The position numbers and the translations under genes are program-made. Shown piece after piece: positions 46,881 to 59,541 of a DNA stretch of 64,000 nucleotides. Origin of the DNA: Tsukamurella ocularis (GTDB lineage Bacteria; Actinomycetota; Actinomycetes; Mycobacteriales; Mycobacteriaceae). Within the stretch, counting starts at the first letter, position 1. Every line of letters starts with the position of its first letter. Under the pieces are notes generated by a model that saw only the letters and a program-made list of their open reading frames with translations, did no database searches and was not told where the DNA came from. Where the stretch lies: contig NZ_JANUCJ010000003.1 of the NCBI RefSeq assembly GCF_024807615.1, positions 186,001 to 250,000 on the forward strand, given 5' to 3'.

Positions 46881-47611
46881 CCGATTCCCCCGAGCTGCCC
46901 GAGCCCGGCCGGACCGACGAATCCAGCACCGTCGAACCCGCTGCGCCGCAGCCCGACGTCGTGCGCACGCGCACCGGCATGTTCAGCGGCGGCACGGGAG
47001 ACACGTCCGGCTACGGGCGGATCAGCCGCCCGGTCGCGATGCCCGGGCCGGGCGAGGAGCCCCTGCCCGCGGGCTACGACGGGGTCGTCGCGGTCCTGCG
47101 GTCGGCGCTGGACCGGTCCGACGGCGCGTCCTTCGAGGAGGCCGTCCGCGCGGTGGTCGTGTTCCGCGGCGAGGTCACGCTGAGGGTGCCGCGCGAGCAC
47201 GTGGTGGCGGTGGCGCGGCTGCTGCGCGACGATCCCGCGCTGCGGTTCGAGATGTGCCTGGGCACCTCGGGCGTGCACTTCCCCGAGGACGCCGGTGCGG
47301 AGCTGCGCGCGGTCACGCACCTGCAGTCGATCACGCACGGGCGCCGGCTGCGCCTCGAAACCTCCTGCCCCGATGCCGATCCGCACATCCCGTCCCTGTT
47401 CCCCGTCTACCCGACGACGGACTGGCACGAGCGGGAGACCTACGACTTCTTCGGCATCGTCTTCGACGGGCACCCCTCGCTCACCCGGATCGAGATGCCG
47501 GACGACTGGGAGGGGCACCCCCAGCGCAAGGACTACCCGTTGGGCGGGATCGGCGTCGAGTTCCACGGCGCCGAGGTCTCCGCACCCGACACCCGGAGGT
47601 CGTACTCGTGA
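46877..47611 (+). CDS. nuoC: NADH-quinone oxidoreductase subunit C
   Basis: A 244-aa hydrophilic connecting subunit (30-kDa family). The signature is [33 protein letters not shown], of which [10 protein letters not shown] and [10 protein letters not shown] are diagnostic. It has a ~70-residue Pro/Glu-rich N-terminal extension, as in other actinobacteria. ATG 46877 overlaps the nuoB stop (ATGA). Separate from nuoD. Confidence 0.94.
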   Translation: MTDSPELPEPGRTDESSTVEPAAPQPDVVRTRTGMFSGGTGDTSGYGRISRPVAMPGPGEEPLPAGYDGVVAVLRSALDRSDGASFEEAVRAVVVFRGEVTLRVPREHVVAVARLLRDDPALRFEMCLGTSGVHFPEDAGAELRAVTHLQSITHGRRLRLETSCPDADPHIPSLFPVYPTTDWHERETYDFFGIVFDGHPSLTRIEMPDDWEGHPQRKDYPLGGIGVEFHGAEVSAPDTRRSYS

Positions 47612-48897
47612 CCACCGACTACACGGAGTTCACCGCCATGGGCTCCGACTGGGACGACATCGCCGCCGAGGCGATCGGCCAGGAACGGATCGTGGTCAAC
47701 ATGGGCCCGCAGCACCCGTCGACGCACGGCGTGCTGCGCCTGATCCTAGAGCTCGACGGGGAGACGGTGACGGAGGCCCGATGCGGGATCGGTTTCCTGC
47801 ACACCGGCATCGAGAAGAACCTCGAGTTCCGCACCTGGACGCAGGGCACCACCTTCGTCACCCGGATGGACTACCTGGCCCCGCTCTTCAACGAGACCGC
47901 CTACTGCCTGGCGGTCGAGAAGCTGCTCGGCATCACCGAGGAGATCCCCGAGCGCGCGACCGTGATCCGCGTGCTGCTGATGGAACTCAACCGCGTCACG
48001 AGCCACCTCGTAGCGCTGGCCACCGGCGGAATGGAACTGGGCGCGGTCTCCCCCATGCTGCGCGGCTTCGAGATCCGCGAACAGATCCTGGACGTCTTCG
48101 AGACCATCACCGGACTGCGGATGAACCACGCCTACATCCGTCCCGGCGGCGTCGCGGCCGACCTGCCGGACGAGGCGATCCCGCAGATCCGCGAACTGCT
48201 GCGGACGCTGCCGCCGCAGCTGGCGTCGATGGCGTCGATGCTCACCGAGAACCCCATCTGGATCGCGCGCACCAAGAGCATCGGCTACCTCGACCTCACC
48301 GGCTGCATGGCGCTGGGCATCACGGGCCCGGTGCTGCGGTCGACAGGCCTGCCGCACGACCTGCGCCGTAGCGAACCCTATTGCGGCTACGAGGACTACG
48401 AGTTCGACGTGATCACCGACAGCGGGTGCGACTGCTACGGCCGCTACCTGATCAGGGTGCTGGAGATGACCCAGTCGCTGCGCATCGTCGAGCAGTGCCT
48501 CGACAAGCTGACGCCCGGGCCGGTGATGGTCGAGGACGCCCGCCTCGGCTGGCCGGCGGACCTGAAGGTCGGCCCCGACGGCCTGGGCAACTCGCGCGCG
48601 CACATCGCAAAGATCATGGGCGAGTCCATGGAGTCGCTGATCCATCACTTCAAGCTGGTGACCGAGGGCTTCGCGGTTCCCCCCGGACAGGTGGCCGTCT
48701 CGGTCGAGGCGCCGCGCGGCGAGCTGCTGGTGCACGCCGTGAGCGACGGCGGCACCCGCCCGTACCGCGTCCATTTCCGCGATCCGTCGTTCACGAATCT
48801 GCAGGCTGTCGCGGCGATGTGCGAGGGCGGCATGGTCTCCGACGTCATCGCGGCAGTGGCCAGCATCGACCCGGTGATGGGAGGGGTGGACCGATGA
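47608..48897 (+). CDS. nuoD: NADH-quinone oxidoreductase subunit D
   Basis: A 429-aa 49-kDa-type subunit forming the quinone site with Nuo[21 protein letters not shown] carries the quinone-site His; [10 protein letters not shown] and [15 protein letters not shown] are also typical, and the C-terminus ends [12 protein letters not shown] 47608 has GGAGG 8 nt upstream and overlaps the nuoC stop. Confidence 0.96.
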   Translation: MTTDYTEFTAMGSDWDDIAAEAIGQERIVVNMGPQHPSTHGVLRLILELDGETVTEARCGIGFLHTGIEKNLEFRTWTQGTTFVTRMDYLAPLFNETAYCLAVEKLLGITEEIPERATVIRVLLMELNRVTSHLVALATGGMELGAVSPMLRGFEIREQILDVFETITGLRMNHAYIRPGGVAADLPDEAIPQIRELLRTLPPQLASMASMLTENPIWIARTKSIGYLDLTGCMALGITGPVLRSTGLPHDLRRSEPYCGYEDYEFDVITDSGCDCYGRYLIRVLEMTQSLRIVEQCLDKLTPGPVMVEDARLGWPADLKVGPDGLGNSRAHIAKIMGESMESLIHHFKLVTEGFAVPPGQVAVSVEAPRGELLVHAVSDGGTRPYRVHFRDPSFTNLQAVAAMCEGGMVSDVIAAVASIDPVMGGVDR

Positions 48898-49616
48898 GCG
48901 AGCCCGTCTTCCTCGAATTCGGCGCGCGGCCGCAGGAGAAGGTGCAGCTGTACCGGCCCGATGCCCCCACCGCGTACCCCGCGGCCGTCACGGAGCGCCT
49001 CGCGGCCGACGCCGCGCAACTCATCGCCCGCTACCCCGACAAGCGGTCGGCGCTGCTGCCCCTACTGCACCTGGTGCAGTCCGAGGACGGCTACATCACC
49101 CCCGCGGGCATCGAATTCTGCGCGGCCGCACTGGACCTCACCGCCGCCGAGGTGGTCTCCGTCGCCACCTTCTACTCGATGTACCGGCGCGGCCCCACCG
49201 GTGAGTACCTGGTCGGCGTCTGCACCACCACGTTGTGCGCCGTCCTCGGCGGCGACGCGATCCTCTCCTCCCTGTGCGAGCACCTCGGGATCGCCCCCGG
49301 CGGCACCACGCCCGACGGGCGGGTCACCGTCGAGCGGATCGAGTGCAACGCGGCGTGCGACTACGCCCCCGTCGTCATGGTCAACTGGGAGTTCTTCGAC
49401 GATCAGACGGTGGCGAGCGCCCGCGACCTCGTCGACGCGCTGCGCTCCGATCGACCGCCGTCGCCGACGCGGGGCGCACCGCTCGTCCCCTTCCGCGAGA
49501 CCGCCCGCCTGCTGGCCGGTTTCGACGACGTCCGGCCGGGCGCTGTGTCCGCCTCCGGTGCCGGCGGCGCCCCGACGATGGCCGGCCTGCAGGCCGTGCG
49601 GGAGGCGGAGTCATGA
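48894..49616 (+). CDS. nuoE: NADH-quinone oxidoreductase subunit E
   Basis: A 240-aa thioredoxin-fold subunit with the N1a [2Fe-2S] cluster: Cys pair in [10 protein letters not shown] (C-x4-C) and pair in [12 protein letters not shown] (C-x3-C). A ~60-residue C-terminal extension follows the core. ATG 48894 overlaps nuoD's stop; the end overlaps nuoF's ATG (ATGA). Confidence 0.95.
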   Translation: MSEPVFLEFGARPQEKVQLYRPDAPTAYPAAVTERLAADAAQLIARYPDKRSALLPLLHLVQSEDGYITPAGIEFCAAALDLTAAEVVSVATFYSMYRRGPTGEYLVGVCTTTLCAVLGGDAILSSLCEHLGIAPGGTTPDGRVTVERIECNAACDYAPVVMVNWEFFDDQTVASARDLVDALRSDRPPSPTRGAPLVPFRETARLLAGFDDVRPGAVSASGAGGAPTMAGLQAVREAES

Positions 49617-50953
49617 CCGCGCACCTCACCCCCGTGCTCTCCGCCCGCTGGGGCGACCCCGAGCCCTGGACCCTCCATTCCTACCGCGCGGCGGGCGGAT
49701 ACGAGGGCCTCGACCGCGCGCTCACGATGACGCCCGACGAGGTGATCACCCTCGTCAAGGACTCGGGCCTGCGCGGCCGCGGCGGCGCCGGCTTCCCGAC
49801 GGGCCTGAAGTGGAGCTTCATCCCCCAGTTGCGCGACGGCGAGGCCCCCAAGCCCGGAGCCGACAAGCCGCACTACCTCGTGGTGAACGCCGACGAGTCC
49901 GAGCCCGGCACGTGCAAGGACATGCCGCTCATGTTCGCCACGCCGCACACCTTGATCGAGGGCGTCATCATCGCCTCGTACGCGATCCGAGCGAACACGG
50001 CTTTCATCTACGTCCGCGGCGAGGTCCTCGGCGTGCAGCGACGACTGCGCGCCGCCGTCGCCGAGGCCTACGCGGCGGGCTACCTCGGCAAGCCGATGGG
50101 CCCCAGCGGATTCAGCCTGGACCTCGTGGTCCACGGCGGCGCCGGCGCCTACATCTGCGGCGAGGAGACGGCGCTGCTGGACTCGCTGGAGGGCCGCCGC
50201 GGGCAGCCCCGACTGCGGCCGCCGTTCCCCGCCGTCGCGGGCCTCTACGCCTCGCCCACGTGCGTGAACAACGTCGAGTCGATCGCCAGCGTGCCAGCGA
50301 TCCTCGCCCGCGGCGCCGAGTGGTTCCGCACCATGGGCAGCGAGAAGTCGCCAGGGTTCACGCTGTACTCGGTCTCCGGACACGTGGTGCGGCCCGGCCA
50401 GTACGAGGCGGCACTCGGGGTCACGCTGCGCGACATGCTGGAGCTCGCCGGGGGCGTGCGCCCCGGACACGAACTGAAGTTCTGGACGCCCGGCGGATCG
50501 TCGACGCCCTTGCTCACGGCGGAGCACCTCGACGTGCCGCTCGACTACGAGGGCGTCGCCGGCGCCGGATCGATGCTGGGCACCAAAGCGCTGCAGATCT
50601 TCGACGACACGGTCTGCGTGGTCCGGGCGGTGCTGCGCTGGCTGGAGTTCTACGCGCACGAGTCGTGCGGAAAGTGCACGCCGTGCCGCGAGGGCACGTA
50701 CTGGTTGGTGCGGCTGTTACAGCGACTGGAGGAGGGCGAGGGACGCGCGGAGGATCTCGACACGCTCGCCGAGGTGGCCGACGGCGTGCTCGGCAAGGCG
50801 TTCTGCGCCTTGGGCGACGGCGCCGCCAGCCCCATCCAGAGCTCGCTGCAGCACTTCCGCGAGGAGTACGAGCGACACGTCGCCGAGGGCGGCTGCCCCT
50901 TCGACCCCGCGGCCTCGATGCGCGAGGCACCGGTCCCGGGAGGTGCGCGATGA
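49613..50953 (+). CDS. nuoF: NADH-quinone oxidoreductase subunit F
   Basis: A 446-aa NADH- and FMN-binding subunit. NADH site: [16 protein letters not shown] site: [16 protein letters not shown]3 [4Fe-4S] ligands: [15 protein letters not shown] and the later Cys in [13 protein letters not shown]. It is the electron-input subunit. ATG 49613 overlaps nuoE; the end overlaps nuoG. Confidence 0.97.
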   Translation: MTAHLTPVLSARWGDPEPWTLHSYRAAGGYEGLDRALTMTPDEVITLVKDSGLRGRGGAGFPTGLKWSFIPQLRDGEAPKPGADKPHYLVVNADESEPGTCKDMPLMFATPHTLIEGVIIASYAIRANTAFIYVRGEVLGVQRRLRAAVAEAYAAGYLGKPMGPSGFSLDLVVHGGAGAYICGEETALLDSLEGRRGQPRLRPPFPAVAGLYASPTCVNNVESIASVPAILARGAEWFRTMGSEKSPGFTLYSVSGHVVRPGQYEAALGVTLRDMLELAGGVRPGHELKFWTPGGSSTPLLTAEHLDVPLDYEGVAGAGSMLGTKALQIFDDTVCVVRAVLRWLEFYAHESCGKCTPCREGTYWLVRLLQRLEEGEGRAEDLDTLAEVADGVLGKAFCALGDGAASPIQSSLQHFREEYERHVAEGGCPFDPAASMREAPVPGGAR

Positions 50954-53292
50954 CCGCCCCCGAGCCCGTCAAGGCCACCATCGACGGCATCGAGATCGAA
51001 GTCCCCCCGGGCACCCTCGTGATCCGCGCTGCCGAGGATCTGGGGATCGCGATCCCCCGGTTCTGCGATCACCCGCTGCTCGCCCCGGCGGGCGCGTGCC
51101 GGCAGTGCCTGGTGGACGTGGAGGGGCAGCGCAAGCCGCTGGCCTCCTGCACCACGACGGTGACCGACGGCATGGTCGTGCGCACGCAGGCCACCTCCGC
51201 CGCCGCGGCCGGCGCGCAGCGCAGCGTGATGGAGCTGCTGCTGGTGAACCACCCGCTGGACTGCCCGGTGTGCGACAAGGGCGGCGAGTGCCCGCTGCAG
51301 AACCAGGCGATGTCCGCTGGCCGTGCCACGTCGCGCTTCCCGGCCGCCGACAAGCGCACCTACCCCAAGCCGATCCCACTCTCGGCGGAGATCGTGCTCG
51401 ATCGCGAGCGCTGCGTGCTGTGCGCCCGGTGCACCCGCTTCTCCGACGAGATCGCGGGCGACGACTTCATCGAGCTCATGGATCGCGGTGCGCTGCAACA
51501 GGTGGGCGTCGCGGGCGATCAACCGCTCGACTCCTACTTCTCCGGTAACGCCGTGCAGATCTGCCCCGTCGGCGCGCTCACCAACACCGCCTACCGCTTC
51601 CGTGCCCGTCCCTTCGACCTCACCTCCACCCCGTCGGCGTGCGAGCACTGCGCCAGCGGCTGCAGCCTGCGGGTGGACCACCGTCGAGGCGAGGTCCTGC
51701 GCCGCCTCGCGGGCGACGACCCCGAGGTCAACGAGGAGTGGAGCTGCGACAAGGGCCGCTGGGCCTTCGCGTACGTCGCCGCGCCGGACCGCCTCACCAC
51801 GCCGCTCGTCCGCGGGGCCGACGGTGCCCTCGTCCCCGCGTCCTGGCCCGAGGCGATCGCGGCCGCCGCGCAGGGCCTGACCGGGCGCACCGCGGGCGTC
51901 CTCGCCGGCGGGCGCGGCACCGTCGAGGACCTCTACGCCTACTCCGCGTTCGCGCGCATCGCCCTGCGCACCAACGACATCGACTTCCGGATCCGGCCGC
52001 ACAGCGCGGAGGAGGCGGCGTTCCTGGCCTCCGGAGTGGTCGGCGGGGTGACCTACGCCGATCTCGAGGCGGCGCCGGTCGTGCTGCTCGCGGGCTTCGA
52101 ACCCGAGGAGGAGTCGCCCATCGTGCACCTCCGGCTGCGGAAGTCGGTGCGCGCCGGCGGCACCCGGGTGCTGTCCATCGCCCCGTTCGCCTCCCGCGGC
52201 CTGGGCCGCCTCGACGGCACCCTCCTCGCCTGCGCCCCCGGCGCCGAGCCCGCCGCCCTCGCCGACCCCGCGCTGGCGCAGCAACTCTCCGTGCCCGGCG
52301 CGGTGATCCTCGTCGGCGAGCGACTCGCCGAGACCCCCGAGGCCCTCGCCGCGGCGGCGGCGCTCGCGGCCACCAGCGGCGCCCGGCTGGCATGGATCCC
52401 GCGCCGCGCGGGCGAGCCCGGCGCGATCGCCGCAGGCGCGCTGGCCGGGATGCTGCCCGGCGGCCGCCTGACCGCCAACTACGCCCACCGCATGGAGGTC
52501 GAGGCGCTGTGGGGCGTCACGCTGCCCGACGGCCCCGGCCGCGACACCGCCGGCATCCTCGCCGCCGCCGCGTCGGGCGACCTCCCCGCCCTGGTGTGCG
52601 GCGCGGTCGACATCGGCGACCTGCCCGACCCCGAGGCCGCGCGCCGCGCCCTCGATGCCACGTTCGTGGTGAGCCTCGAGCAGCGGGAGTCCGAGGTCAC
52701 CGCCCGCGCCGACGTGGTGCTTCCCGTCGCCACCGTGACACAGCGCGCCGGCACGTTCCGGAACTGGGAGGGCCGCGACCGCTCCTTCGCCGCGGCGCTC
52801 CCCTCGCCCGGTGCGCTCTCCGACGCGCGGGTCCTCGCGGTACTCGCGCAGTCGATGCGCGCGGACCTCGGCTTCACCGACACCGACGGTGCCTCCGCCG
52901 CGCTGCGCACGCTGGGCTCGGTCCGACCGCCGCACCGCCCCATCTCCGGGCATCCCGCCGCCGTCGCCGCCCCGGGGGACGGGGAGGCGCTGCTCGCGAC
53001 GTGGCGGCAGCTGCTCGACCTTGGGCGTGGACAGGACGGGGAACGCGATCTGGCGGCGACCGCGCGACGGCCAGTCGCGCGGATGTCGGCGGCCACCGCG
53101 ACCGGGATCCTCGCCGCGGACGGCGACGACGTGTCGATCTCGACAGAGCGCGGCACGATCACCCTGCCGCTCCAGGTGACCGACATGCCCGACGGCGTGG
53201 TGTGGGTGCCCCGGAACTCGCCCGGCAGCACCGTCGGCGAGACACTGGGCGTCGGCTGGGGTGCAGTGGTCGGGATCGCGGTGGCCCGATGA
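50950..53292 (+). CDS. nuoG: NADH-quinone oxidoreductase subunit G
   Basis: A 780-aa iron-sulfur subunit. Ligands: N1b [2Fe-2S] Cys39, Cys50, Cys53, Cys67; the His101/Cys105/Cys108/Cys114 cluster; two further ferredoxin-like motifs ([19 protein letters not shown]); and the N7 motif CEHCASGC with a later Cys in WSCDKGRW. The C-terminal ~450 residues are a molybdopterin-oxidoreductase fold without its cofactor. Four nonamers lie within (51819, 51917, 52884, 53228). The minus strand is open for long stretches opposite, a composition artefact. Confidence 0.95.
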   Translation: MTAPEPVKATIDGIEIEVPPGTLVIRAAEDLGIAIPRFCDHPLLAPAGACRQCLVDVEGQRKPLASCTTTVTDGMVVRTQATSAAAAGAQRSVMELLLVNHPLDCPVCDKGGECPLQNQAMSAGRATSRFPAADKRTYPKPIPLSAEIVLDRERCVLCARCTRFSDEIAGDDFIELMDRGALQQVGVAGDQPLDSYFSGNAVQICPVGALTNTAYRFRARPFDLTSTPSACEHCASGCSLRVDHRRGEVLRRLAGDDPEVNEEWSCDKGRWAFAYVAAPDRLTTPLVRGADGALVPASWPEAIAAAAQGLTGRTAGVLAGGRGTVEDLYAYSAFARIALRTNDIDFRIRPHSAEEAAFLASGVVGGVTYADLEAAPVVLLAGFEPEEESPIVHLRLRKSVRAGGTRVLSIAPFASRGLGRLDGTLLACAPGAEPAALADPALAQQLSVPGAVILVGERLAETPEALAAAAALAATSGARLAWIPRRAGEPGAIAAGALAGMLPGGRLTANYAHRMEVEALWGVTLPDGPGRDTAGILAAAASGDLPALVCGAVDIGDLPDPEAARRALDATFVVSLEQRESEVTARADVVLPVATVTQRAGTFRNWEGRDRSFAAALPSPGALSDARVLAVLAQSMRADLGFTDTDGASAALRTLGSVRPPHRPISGHPAAVAAPGDGEALLATWRQLLDLGRGQDGERDLAATARRPVARMSAATATGILAADGDDVSISTERGTITLPLQVTDMPDGVVWVPRNSPGSTVGETLGVGWGAVVGIAVAR

Positions 53293-54605
53293 TGAGCGCC
53301 CTCGGACCGCACGCCCCTGTCGATCTCTCCGCGTTCGGCCGCGATCCCTGGTGGCTGATCCTGCTCAAGGCCGTCGCGGTCTTCGCCTTCCTGGTGCTGA
53401 CGGTGCTCGCCGCGATCCTCATCGAGCGTAAGGTCATGGCCCGAATGCAGCACCGGTACGGACCGAACCGACTGGGGCCCTTCGGCATCCTGCAGTCGCT
53501 CGCGGACGGCATCAAGCTGGCGCTCAAGGAGGGCATCACGCCCGCCGGGGTGGATAAGCCCGTCTACCTGCTCGCGCCGATCATCGCCACCATCCCCGCG
53601 TTCATGGCCTTCGCCGTGATCCCGTTCGGGCCGCAGGTGTCGGTGTTCGGGACGTGGACGCCGCTCCAGCTCACCGATCTTCCGGTGGCGGTGCTGTACG
53701 TCCTCGCGATCACCAGCATCGGCGTGTACGGCATCGTGCTGGCCGGCTGGTCCTCCGGCTCCACCTATCCGCTGCTCGGCGGCCTGCGCTCCACGGCCCA
53801 GGTGATCAGCTACGAGGTCGCGATGGGCCTGAGCTTCGCCGCCGTCTTCCTGTATGCGGGCACGATGGCCACGTCGGGCATCGTCGCCCGTCAGGAGGGC
53901 ACCTGGTACGTCTTCCTGCTGCTGCCCTCGTTCGTCGTGTACGTGGTCTCGATGGTCGGCGAGACGAACCGCGCGCCCTTCGACCTTCCCGAGGCCGAGG
54001 GCGAGCTGGTGGGCGGCTTCCACACCGAGTACAGCTCGTTGAAGTTCGCGATGTTCATGCTCGCGGAGTACGTCAACATGACCACCGTCTCCGCACTCGC
54101 CACCACGCTGTTCCTCGGCGGCTGGCACGCGCCGTGGCCGTTGAACATGTGGGAGGGCGCGAATTCCGGCTGGTGGCCGGTGGTCTGGTTCGTGGGCAAG
54201 GTGTGGTGCTTCCTGTTCGCCTTCATCTGGCTGCGCACCACGCTGCCGCGCCTGCGGTACGACCAGTTCATGCGGTTCGGCTGGCAGCTGCTGATCCCGA
54301 CCGCGCTGGCCTGGGTGTTGGTCGCCGGCGCGGTGCAGGCGTGGGCCCTCGCCGGGCATTCGACGACGGTGCTGGCCCCGGCGGTCTCGCTGCTCTTCAC
54401 GCTCGCGGTGCTCGCGGTCCTGGTGGCGCGGCACCGTCGGCAGAAGGCGCCCGAGCCCGGCCCGGATCCCGAGACCTTCTCGCTGCCCTTCGATCCGATG
54501 GCCGGCGGCTTCCCCGTGCCGCCCATGCCCGGCCAGTACCTGTCCGAGCCCGCCCGACGTGCCCTGCCGCGCGAGGCCGAAGCGAAGGAGGCGTCCCATG
54601 GCTGA
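53289..54605 (+). CDS. nuoH: NADH-quinone oxidoreductase subunit H
   Basis: A 438-aa membrane subunit of about nine helices at the quinone tunnel. [20 protein letters not shown] and [20 protein letters not shown] are the family signatures. It has a ~60-residue Pro-rich cytosolic C-terminal tail. ATG 53289 overlaps the nuoG stop; ATG 53292 is possible. Ends 5 bp past the nuoI start. Confidence 0.96.
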   Translation: MMSALGPHAPVDLSAFGRDPWWLILLKAVAVFAFLVLTVLAAILIERKVMARMQHRYGPNRLGPFGILQSLADGIKLALKEGITPAGVDKPVYLLAPIIATIPAFMAFAVIPFGPQVSVFGTWTPLQLTDLPVAVLYVLAITSIGVYGIVLAGWSSGSTYPLLGGLRSTAQVISYEVAMGLSFAAVFLYAGTMATSGIVARQEGTWYVFLLLPSFVVYVVSMVGETNRAPFDLPEAEGELVGGFHTEYSSLKFAMFMLAEYVNMTTVSALATTLFLGGWHAPWPLNMWEGANSGWWPVVWFVGKVWCFLFAFIWLRTTLPRLRYDQFMRFGWQLLIPTALAWVLVAGAVQAWALAGHSTTVLAPAVSLLFTLAVLAVLVARHRRQKAPEPGPDPETFSLPFDPMAGGFPVPPMPGQYLSEPARRALPREAEAKEASHG

Positions 54606-55101
54606 TCCCCTCGGCCTCGCCGGATTCGGCGTGACCCTACGGACCATGTTCACCAAGCCGGTCACCGAGAACTATCCGGAGGAGAAGGCCCCCACCGCCG
54701 GCCGGTATCACGGGCGGCACCAGCTGAACCGGTACGCCGACGGGCTGGAGAAGTGCATCGGCTGCGAGCTGTGCGCGTGGAGTTGCCCCGCGGATGCGAT
54801 CTACGTGGAGGGCGCCGACAACACCGACGAGGAGCGGTATTCCCCCGGCGAGCGCTACGGCCGGACGTATCAGATCAACTACCCGCGGTGCATCGGCTGC
54901 GGCCTGTGCGTGGAGGCCTGCCCGACGCGCGCGCTCACCATGACGAACGACTACGAGATGGCCGACCGCGATCGCGGCGCCCTGATCTACGACAAGGACG
55001 ATTTGCTCGCCCCGCTGCACGAGGGCGAGGTGCCGCCACCGCACGCGATGCGCGAAGGCCTCACTGCCACCGACTACTACAAGGGAGCGGTGGACGAATG
55101 A
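54598..55101 (+). CDS. nuoI: NADH-quinone oxidoreductase subunit I
   Basis: A 167-aa ferredoxin-like subunit carrying clusters N6a and N6b: [12 protein letters not shown] and [12 protein letters not shown]. Passes electrons to N2 in NuoB. ATG 54598 has AAGGAGG 6 nt upstream; the 13-codon upstream extension is not used. End overlaps nuoJ. Confidence 0.97.
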   Translation: MADPLGLAGFGVTLRTMFTKPVTENYPEEKAPTAGRYHGRHQLNRYADGLEKCIGCELCAWSCPADAIYVEGADNTDEERYSPGERYGRTYQINYPRCIGCGLCVEACPTRALTMTNDYEMADRDRGALIYDKDDLLAPLHEGEVPPPHAMREGLTATDYYKGAVDE

Positions 55102-55889
55102 CCGGAGAGGAGTGGGCGTTCTGGATCGTCGCGGTGCCCGCGGTGGTCTTCGCCCTGGGCGTGGTCCTGGCCTCCAAGGCCGTGTACTCGGCGCTGTGCC
55201 TGGCCGCCACCATGATCCTGCTCGCGATCCTGTACATCTCGCAAGGCGCGACCTTCCTCGGCGTCGTCCAGATCGTGGTCTACACCGGCGCCGTGATGAT
55301 GCTCTTCCTGTTCGTGGTCATGCTCGTGGGCGTCGACTCCTCCGACTCGCTCGTCGAGACCCTGCGCGGGCACCGGATCGGGGCCGCCGTCGCGGGTCTC
55401 GCCTTCGGGATGCTGCTCATCGGACTCGTGGCCCGGGCCTCCCTGCGGGACGTCGGCGCCGGAACCGCACGGGGACCGGGATCGGGCGACTACCCGCCGA
55501 ACTCCGTGGAGGCCCTGGCCGACACCGTCTTCGTGCGCTACCTGTGGGCCTTCGAACTCACCGCCGCGCTGCTCATCACCGCCACGCTGGGCGCGATGAT
55601 CCTCGCGCACCGGGAGAAGCTGGCCACCGCGCTCAGTCAGCGTGAGCAGTCGATCCGCCGGTTCCGCGAGGGCCACCGCGCCACGCCGCTCCCCAACCCC
55701 GGCGTCTACGCGCTGGGCAACGCCGTCGACCTGCCGGCCCGGTTGCCCGACGGGACGCCCGCGCTCGACTCCGTCAACCACACACTCGCCCCGCGCGTGC
55801 CGGGCGAGCGGCGGGCGCTTCCCGACCGCGCACCGTCGCTCGACGACGAGGTTCCGCACGCGCTCCGCGACGAGGAGGTGTCGCCGTGA
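55098..55889 (+). CDS. nuoJ: NADH-quinone oxidoreductase subunit J
   Basis: A 263-aa membrane subunit: five helices in the first ~175 residues ([20 protein letters not shown] is the signature, part of the pi-bulge helix) and a ~90-residue hydrophilic, Pro-rich C-terminal tail, as in actinobacterial NuoJ. ATG 55098 overlaps nuoI. Confidence 0.95.
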   Translation: MTGEEWAFWIVAVPAVVFALGVVLASKAVYSALCLAATMILLAILYISQGATFLGVVQIVVYTGAVMMLFLFVVMLVGVDSSDSLVETLRGHRIGAAVAGLAFGMLLIGLVARASLRDVGAGTARGPGSGDYPPNSVEALADTVFVRYLWAFELTAALLITATLGAMILAHREKLATALSQREQSIRRFREGHRATPLPNPGVYALGNAVDLPARLPDGTPALDSVNHTLAPRVPGERRALPDRAPSLDDEVPHALRDEEVSP

Positions 55890-56185
55890 ACCCGCATCTC
55901 TACCTGTACCTCGCCGCGCTGTTGTTCGCGATCGGCTCGGCCGGGGTGCTGCTGCGCCGCAACGCCATCGTGGTCTTCATGTGCGTGGAGCTGATGCTCA
56001 ACGCCGCGAACCTCGCGCTGGTCACCGCCGGCCGGATGCACGCCGTGCCGCACGGGCAGGTGCTCGCCTTCTTCACGATGGTCGTGGCCGCCGCCGAGGT
56101 GGTGGTGGGCCTGGCGATCATCATCGCGATCTTCCGGGTCCGCAAGTCCGTGTCCGTCGACGAGCCGCACCTGCTGAGGCGGTGA
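55886..56185 (+). CDS. nuoK: NADH-quinone oxidoreductase subunit K
   Basis: A 99-aa MrpC-like subunit with three helices. The two membrane Glu are in [14 protein letters not shown] and [17 protein letters not shown] 55886 follows GAGGAGG and overlaps the nuoJ stop. Confidence 0.96.
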   Translation: MNPHLYLYLAALLFAIGSAGVLLRRNAIVVFMCVELMLNAANLALVTAGRMHAVPHGQVLAFFTMVVAAAEVVVGLAIIIAIFRVRKSVSVDEPHLLRR

Positions 56186-56188
56186 CCG

Positions 56189-58066
56189 GTGACCGTACTC
56201 ATCGCGGCTCTGCCGCTGATCCCCCTCGCCGGAGCGGCGGTGCTGCTGCTCGGCGGACGCCGGACGAACGCCTGGGGGCACCTGTTCGGGACCGCGGTCG
56301 CGGCGCTGTCCTTCGTCGTCGCGGCCGTCGCCTTCGGCCTGCTCCTGGCCCGTGCCGGCGCGAACCGATCCGTGGGCACCGTCCTCTACCACTGGTTCTC
56401 GGGCGGTGACCTCGCGGTGGACCTCGCCTTCCGGCTGGATCAGCTGTCGGTGTGTTTCGCGCTGCTGATCACGGGCGTGGGCACGCTGATCCACGTCTAC
56501 TCGATCGGCTACATGGAGACCGATCCGGGCCGGCGACGGTTCTTCGGCTACCTCAACCTGTTCCTCGGCGCGATGCTGGTGCTGGTGCTCGCGGACGACC
56601 TCGTGGTGCTCTATCTCGGCTGGGAGGGCGTGGGACTCGCGTCCTACCTGCTCATCGGCTTCTGGCAGCACAAGCCCTCGGCCGCGACCGCCGCGCGGAA
56701 AGCCTTCATCGTCAACCGCGTCGGCGACATGGGCCTGGCGCTCGCGGTCGCGGTCACCCTCATGACCTTCGGCACCACCACCTTCGGCGAGTTCCTCCCC
56801 CGCGCCGATGAGGCAGGCGAGGGCGTGCTGACCTGGCTCGGGCTCCTCCTCCTGCTCGCCGCATGCGCCAAGTCCGCGCAGGTGCCGCTGCAGAGCTGGC
56901 TCGGCGACGCGATGGAAGGCCCCACGCCCGTCTCCGCCCTGATCCACGCCGCGACGATGGTCACCGCGGGCGTCTACCTGATCGTGCGCACCGGCCCCAT
57001 CTTCGAAGCGGCACCGGTGGCGCAGGGTTTCGTGCTCGCCGTCGGCGCGGTGACGCTGCTCTTCGGCGCCGTGATCGGCTGCGCGAAGGACGACATCAAG
57101 AAGGCTCTGGCCGCATCGACCATGAGCCAGATCGGCTACATGGTGCTCGCCGCCGGGCTCGGTCCCGCGGGTTACGCCCTGGCGATCGCACACCTGTTGG
57201 CGCACGGCTGCTTCAAGGCCGGCCTGTTCCTGGGCGCGGGCTCGGTGATGCACGGGATGAACGACGAGACGGACATGCGCAGGTACGGCGGCCTGGCGAA
57301 GATCATGCCGGTCACCGCGGTCACCTTCGGCCTGGGCTACCTGGCGATCATCGGCGTCCCGCCGCTGTCGGGCTTCTTCACCAAGGACGGGATCATCGAG
57401 GCCGCGCTGGGCCGCGGCGGATTCCAGGGCGTCGTGCTGGGCGGCGCGGCGATCCTCGGTGCCGGGATCACGGGCTTCTACATGACGCGGGTGATGGTGC
57501 TGACCTTCTTCGGCGCGCGCCGCTGGCGCGAGGGCACGCATCCGCACGAGTCGCCGCGGGTGATGACCGCGCCCATGGTCGTGCTGGCGCTCGGCAGCGT
57601 CGGCGCGGGCGCACTCCTGGTGATCGGCGGCACGCTGTCCGACTTCCTCGCCCCCGCAGTCGGATCCGCGCCCGAAACGCACCACGCCATCCCCGCCTGG
57701 GCGGTCACCCTGCTGGCCCTCGGCGCCGTCGCGATCGGCGTCGCGGTGGCGGTCCGCCTGACGCGGACGGTGCCCGTGGAGGCACCGTCGGCGGTGAGCG
57801 CCCTGACTCGGGCGGCCCGCCAGGACCTGTACGGCGACGCGCTCAACGAGGCAGTGCTCATGCGCCCCGGGCAGGCCGCCACCGAGGCGCTGCTCTTCGC
57901 CGAGCGCAAGGGCATCGACGGTGCGGTCGACGCGATCCCCGCGGGCGTGCACCTCGGCTCGCTCCTGCTGCGGCGCTCGCAGACCGGGTACGCGCGCAGC
58001 TACGCGCTGACCATGCTAGCCGGGACGGCGGTGCTCATCGGCGCCGCGGCGGCGTGGCTCTCATGA
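56189..58066 (+). CDS. nuoL: NADH-quinone oxidoreductase subunit L
   Basis: A 625-aa proton-pumping antiporter-like subunit with about 16 helices and the long lateral helix. [37 protein letters not shown] and [16 protein letters not shown] hold the conserved Glu, Lys and His. GTG 56189, 3 bp after nuoK. Confidence 0.96.
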   Translation: MTVLIAALPLIPLAGAAVLLLGGRRTNAWGHLFGTAVAALSFVVAAVAFGLLLARAGANRSVGTVLYHWFSGGDLAVDLAFRLDQLSVCFALLITGVGTLIHVYSIGYMETDPGRRRFFGYLNLFLGAMLVLVLADDLVVLYLGWEGVGLASYLLIGFWQHKPSAATAARKAFIVNRVGDMGLALAVAVTLMTFGTTTFGEFLPRADEAGEGVLTWLGLLLLLAACAKSAQVPLQSWLGDAMEGPTPVSALIHAATMVTAGVYLIVRTGPIFEAAPVAQGFVLAVGAVTLLFGAVIGCAKDDIKKALAASTMSQIGYMVLAAGLGPAGYALAIAHLLAHGCFKAGLFLGAGSVMHGMNDETDMRRYGGLAKIMPVTAVTFGLGYLAIIGVPPLSGFFTKDGIIEAALGRGGFQGVVLGGAAILGAGITGFYMTRVMVLTFFGARRWREGTHPHESPRVMTAPMVVLALGSVGAGALLVIGGTLSDFLAPAVGSAPETHHAIPAWAVTLLALGAVAIGVAVAVRLTRTVPVEAPSAVSALTRAARQDLYGDALNEAVLMRPGQAATEALLFAERKGIDGAVDAIPAGVHLGSLLLRRSQTGYARSYALTMLAGTAVLIGAAAAWLS

Positions 58067-59541
58067 GCGGGCCGTGGCTGACGCTGCTGTGGGCGGCGCC
58101 GGCGGTCGGCGCCGTCGCCGCCGCGGCCGTGCCCCGGGCGGCGCGGTGGATCGGGCTGGCGGCGGCGCTCGTCGCGCTGGTGATCGGCATCGGGCTGGCG
58201 TTCGCCTTCGACCCCGCGGGCGGCTTCCAGTTCATCGAATCGCATTCCTGGATACCGTCCTTCGGCGCGGGCTACCGGCTCGGACTCGACGGCACCGGGC
58301 TGGTGCTGGTGCTGCTCACCGCCGCCCTGCTGCCGGTCCTCCTCCTCGCCGCGTGGCGCGAGACCGCGCCCGAGAGCGCACGCGCCGGCACCTACGTCGC
58401 GCTCACGCTCGCTGTCGAGTCGATGGTGCTCGTCAGCTTCGTGACGACAGACGTGCTGCTGTTCTACCTGGTCTTCGAGGCCATGCTGATCCCGCTGTAC
58501 TTCCTCCTGGCCGGGTTCGGCGGCACGGGAAGCGATTCCGCGGTCCGCACGCACACGGCCGTGAAGTTCCTGCTCTACAACCTCGCCGGCGGGCTCATCA
58601 TGCTGGCCGCGGTCGTCGCACTGTACGCCGCGTCCGGCACCTTCGACCTGCGCGCCCTGCTCGATGGTGCGCGGCCCGGCCCCGGGATCGGGCAGGACCT
58701 GATGTTCCTGGGTTTCCTGTTCGCCTTCGCGGTGAAGGCGCCCCTATGGCCGCTGCACACCTGGCTGCCGGGCGCGGCGGTGCAGACGAATCCCCCGACG
58801 GCCGTGTTGATGATGGCGATCGTCGACAAGGTGGGCACCTTCGCGATGCTGCGCTACTGCCTCACGCTGTTCCCCGACGCGGCGGCCCGCTGCGCGCCGT
58901 GGGTCGCGGCGCTGGCGGTGATCGGCATCGTCTACGGCGCGATCCTCGCGATCGGGCAGTCGGACGTGATGTCGCTGATCGCGTACACGTCGATCAGCCA
59001 CTTCGGCTTCATCATCCTCGGAGTCTTCGCGCGCACCGGCGATTCGCAGGCCGGCTCGGTGCTCTACATGGTCAACCACGGCGTCGCGACGGCGGCGCTC
59101 TTCCTCACCGCCGGCGTCCTGGTGGCCCGCCGCGGAAGCCGCCAGATCGGCGACTTCGGCGGCGCCTGGTCCCGGGCGCCGAAGCTGGGCGCGATCTTCC
59201 TCATCGCGGGCCTGGCGACCCTCTCGCTGCCCGGCCTCGGCCCCTTCGTCTCCGAACTCCTGGTGGTGGTCGGCACCTACCCGCGGTGGGCGCTCGCCGC
59301 GATCGTCTCCGTGGTCGTCCTGGTGCTGTCGGCGATGTACGTGCTGTGGACCTACCAGCGGATGTTCACGGGTCCCGCGCCGGAGGACGTCGAGCGCACC
59401 GTCGACGATGCGCGGCCGCGGGAGCTGCTCGTGCTGGTGCCGCTGGTCGTCGCCCTGTTCCTGCTGGGCTTCTTCCCCTCTCCCGCGCTGGACGCGATCA
59501 ACCCGTCGGTCTCGCCCACGGTCGCGGAGGTCGCCCGATGA
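58063..59541 (+). CDS. nuoM: NADH-quinone oxidoreductase subunit M
   Basis: A 492-aa antiporter-like pump subunit. [16 protein letters not shown] and [17 protein letters not shown] carry the conserved Glu and Lys; [16 protein letters not shown] is typical. ATG 58063 overlaps the nuoL stop. End overlaps nuoN. Confidence 0.96.
   Translation: MSGPWLTLLWAAPAVGAVAAAAVPRAARWIGLAAALVALVIGIGLAFAFDPAGGFQFIESHSWIPSFGAGYRLGLDGTGLVLVLLTAALLPVLLLAAWRETAPESARAGTYVALTLAVESMVLVSFVTTDVLLFYLVFEAMLIPLYFLLAGFGGTGSDSAVRTHTAVKFLLYNLAGGLIMLAAVVALYAASGTFDLRALLDGARPGPGIGQDLMFLGFLFAFAVKAPLWPLHTWLPGAAVQTNPPTAVLMMAIVDKVGTFAMLRYCLTLFPDAAARCAPWVAALAVIGIVYGAILAIGQSDVMSLIAYTSISHFGFIILGVFARTGDSQAGSVLYMVNHGVATAALFLTAGVLVARRGSRQIGDFGGAWSRAPKLGAIFLIAGLATLSLPGLGPFVSELLVVVGTYPRWALAAIVSVVVLVLSAMYVLWTYQRMFTGPAPEDVERTVDDARPRELLVLVPLVVALFLLGFFPSPALDAINPSVSPTVAEVAR

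Noticed and set aside
50650-52953. Very long open frame on the minus strand opposite nuoF/nuoG (and similar ones opposite other genes, e.g. 4414-5310, 9595-11121, 24528-27686, 55706-57952)
   Set aside because: High G+C genes leave the antisense frames free of stops. Their products are Arg/Gly/Pro/His-rich with no domains, while the opposite strand encodes well conserved proteins.
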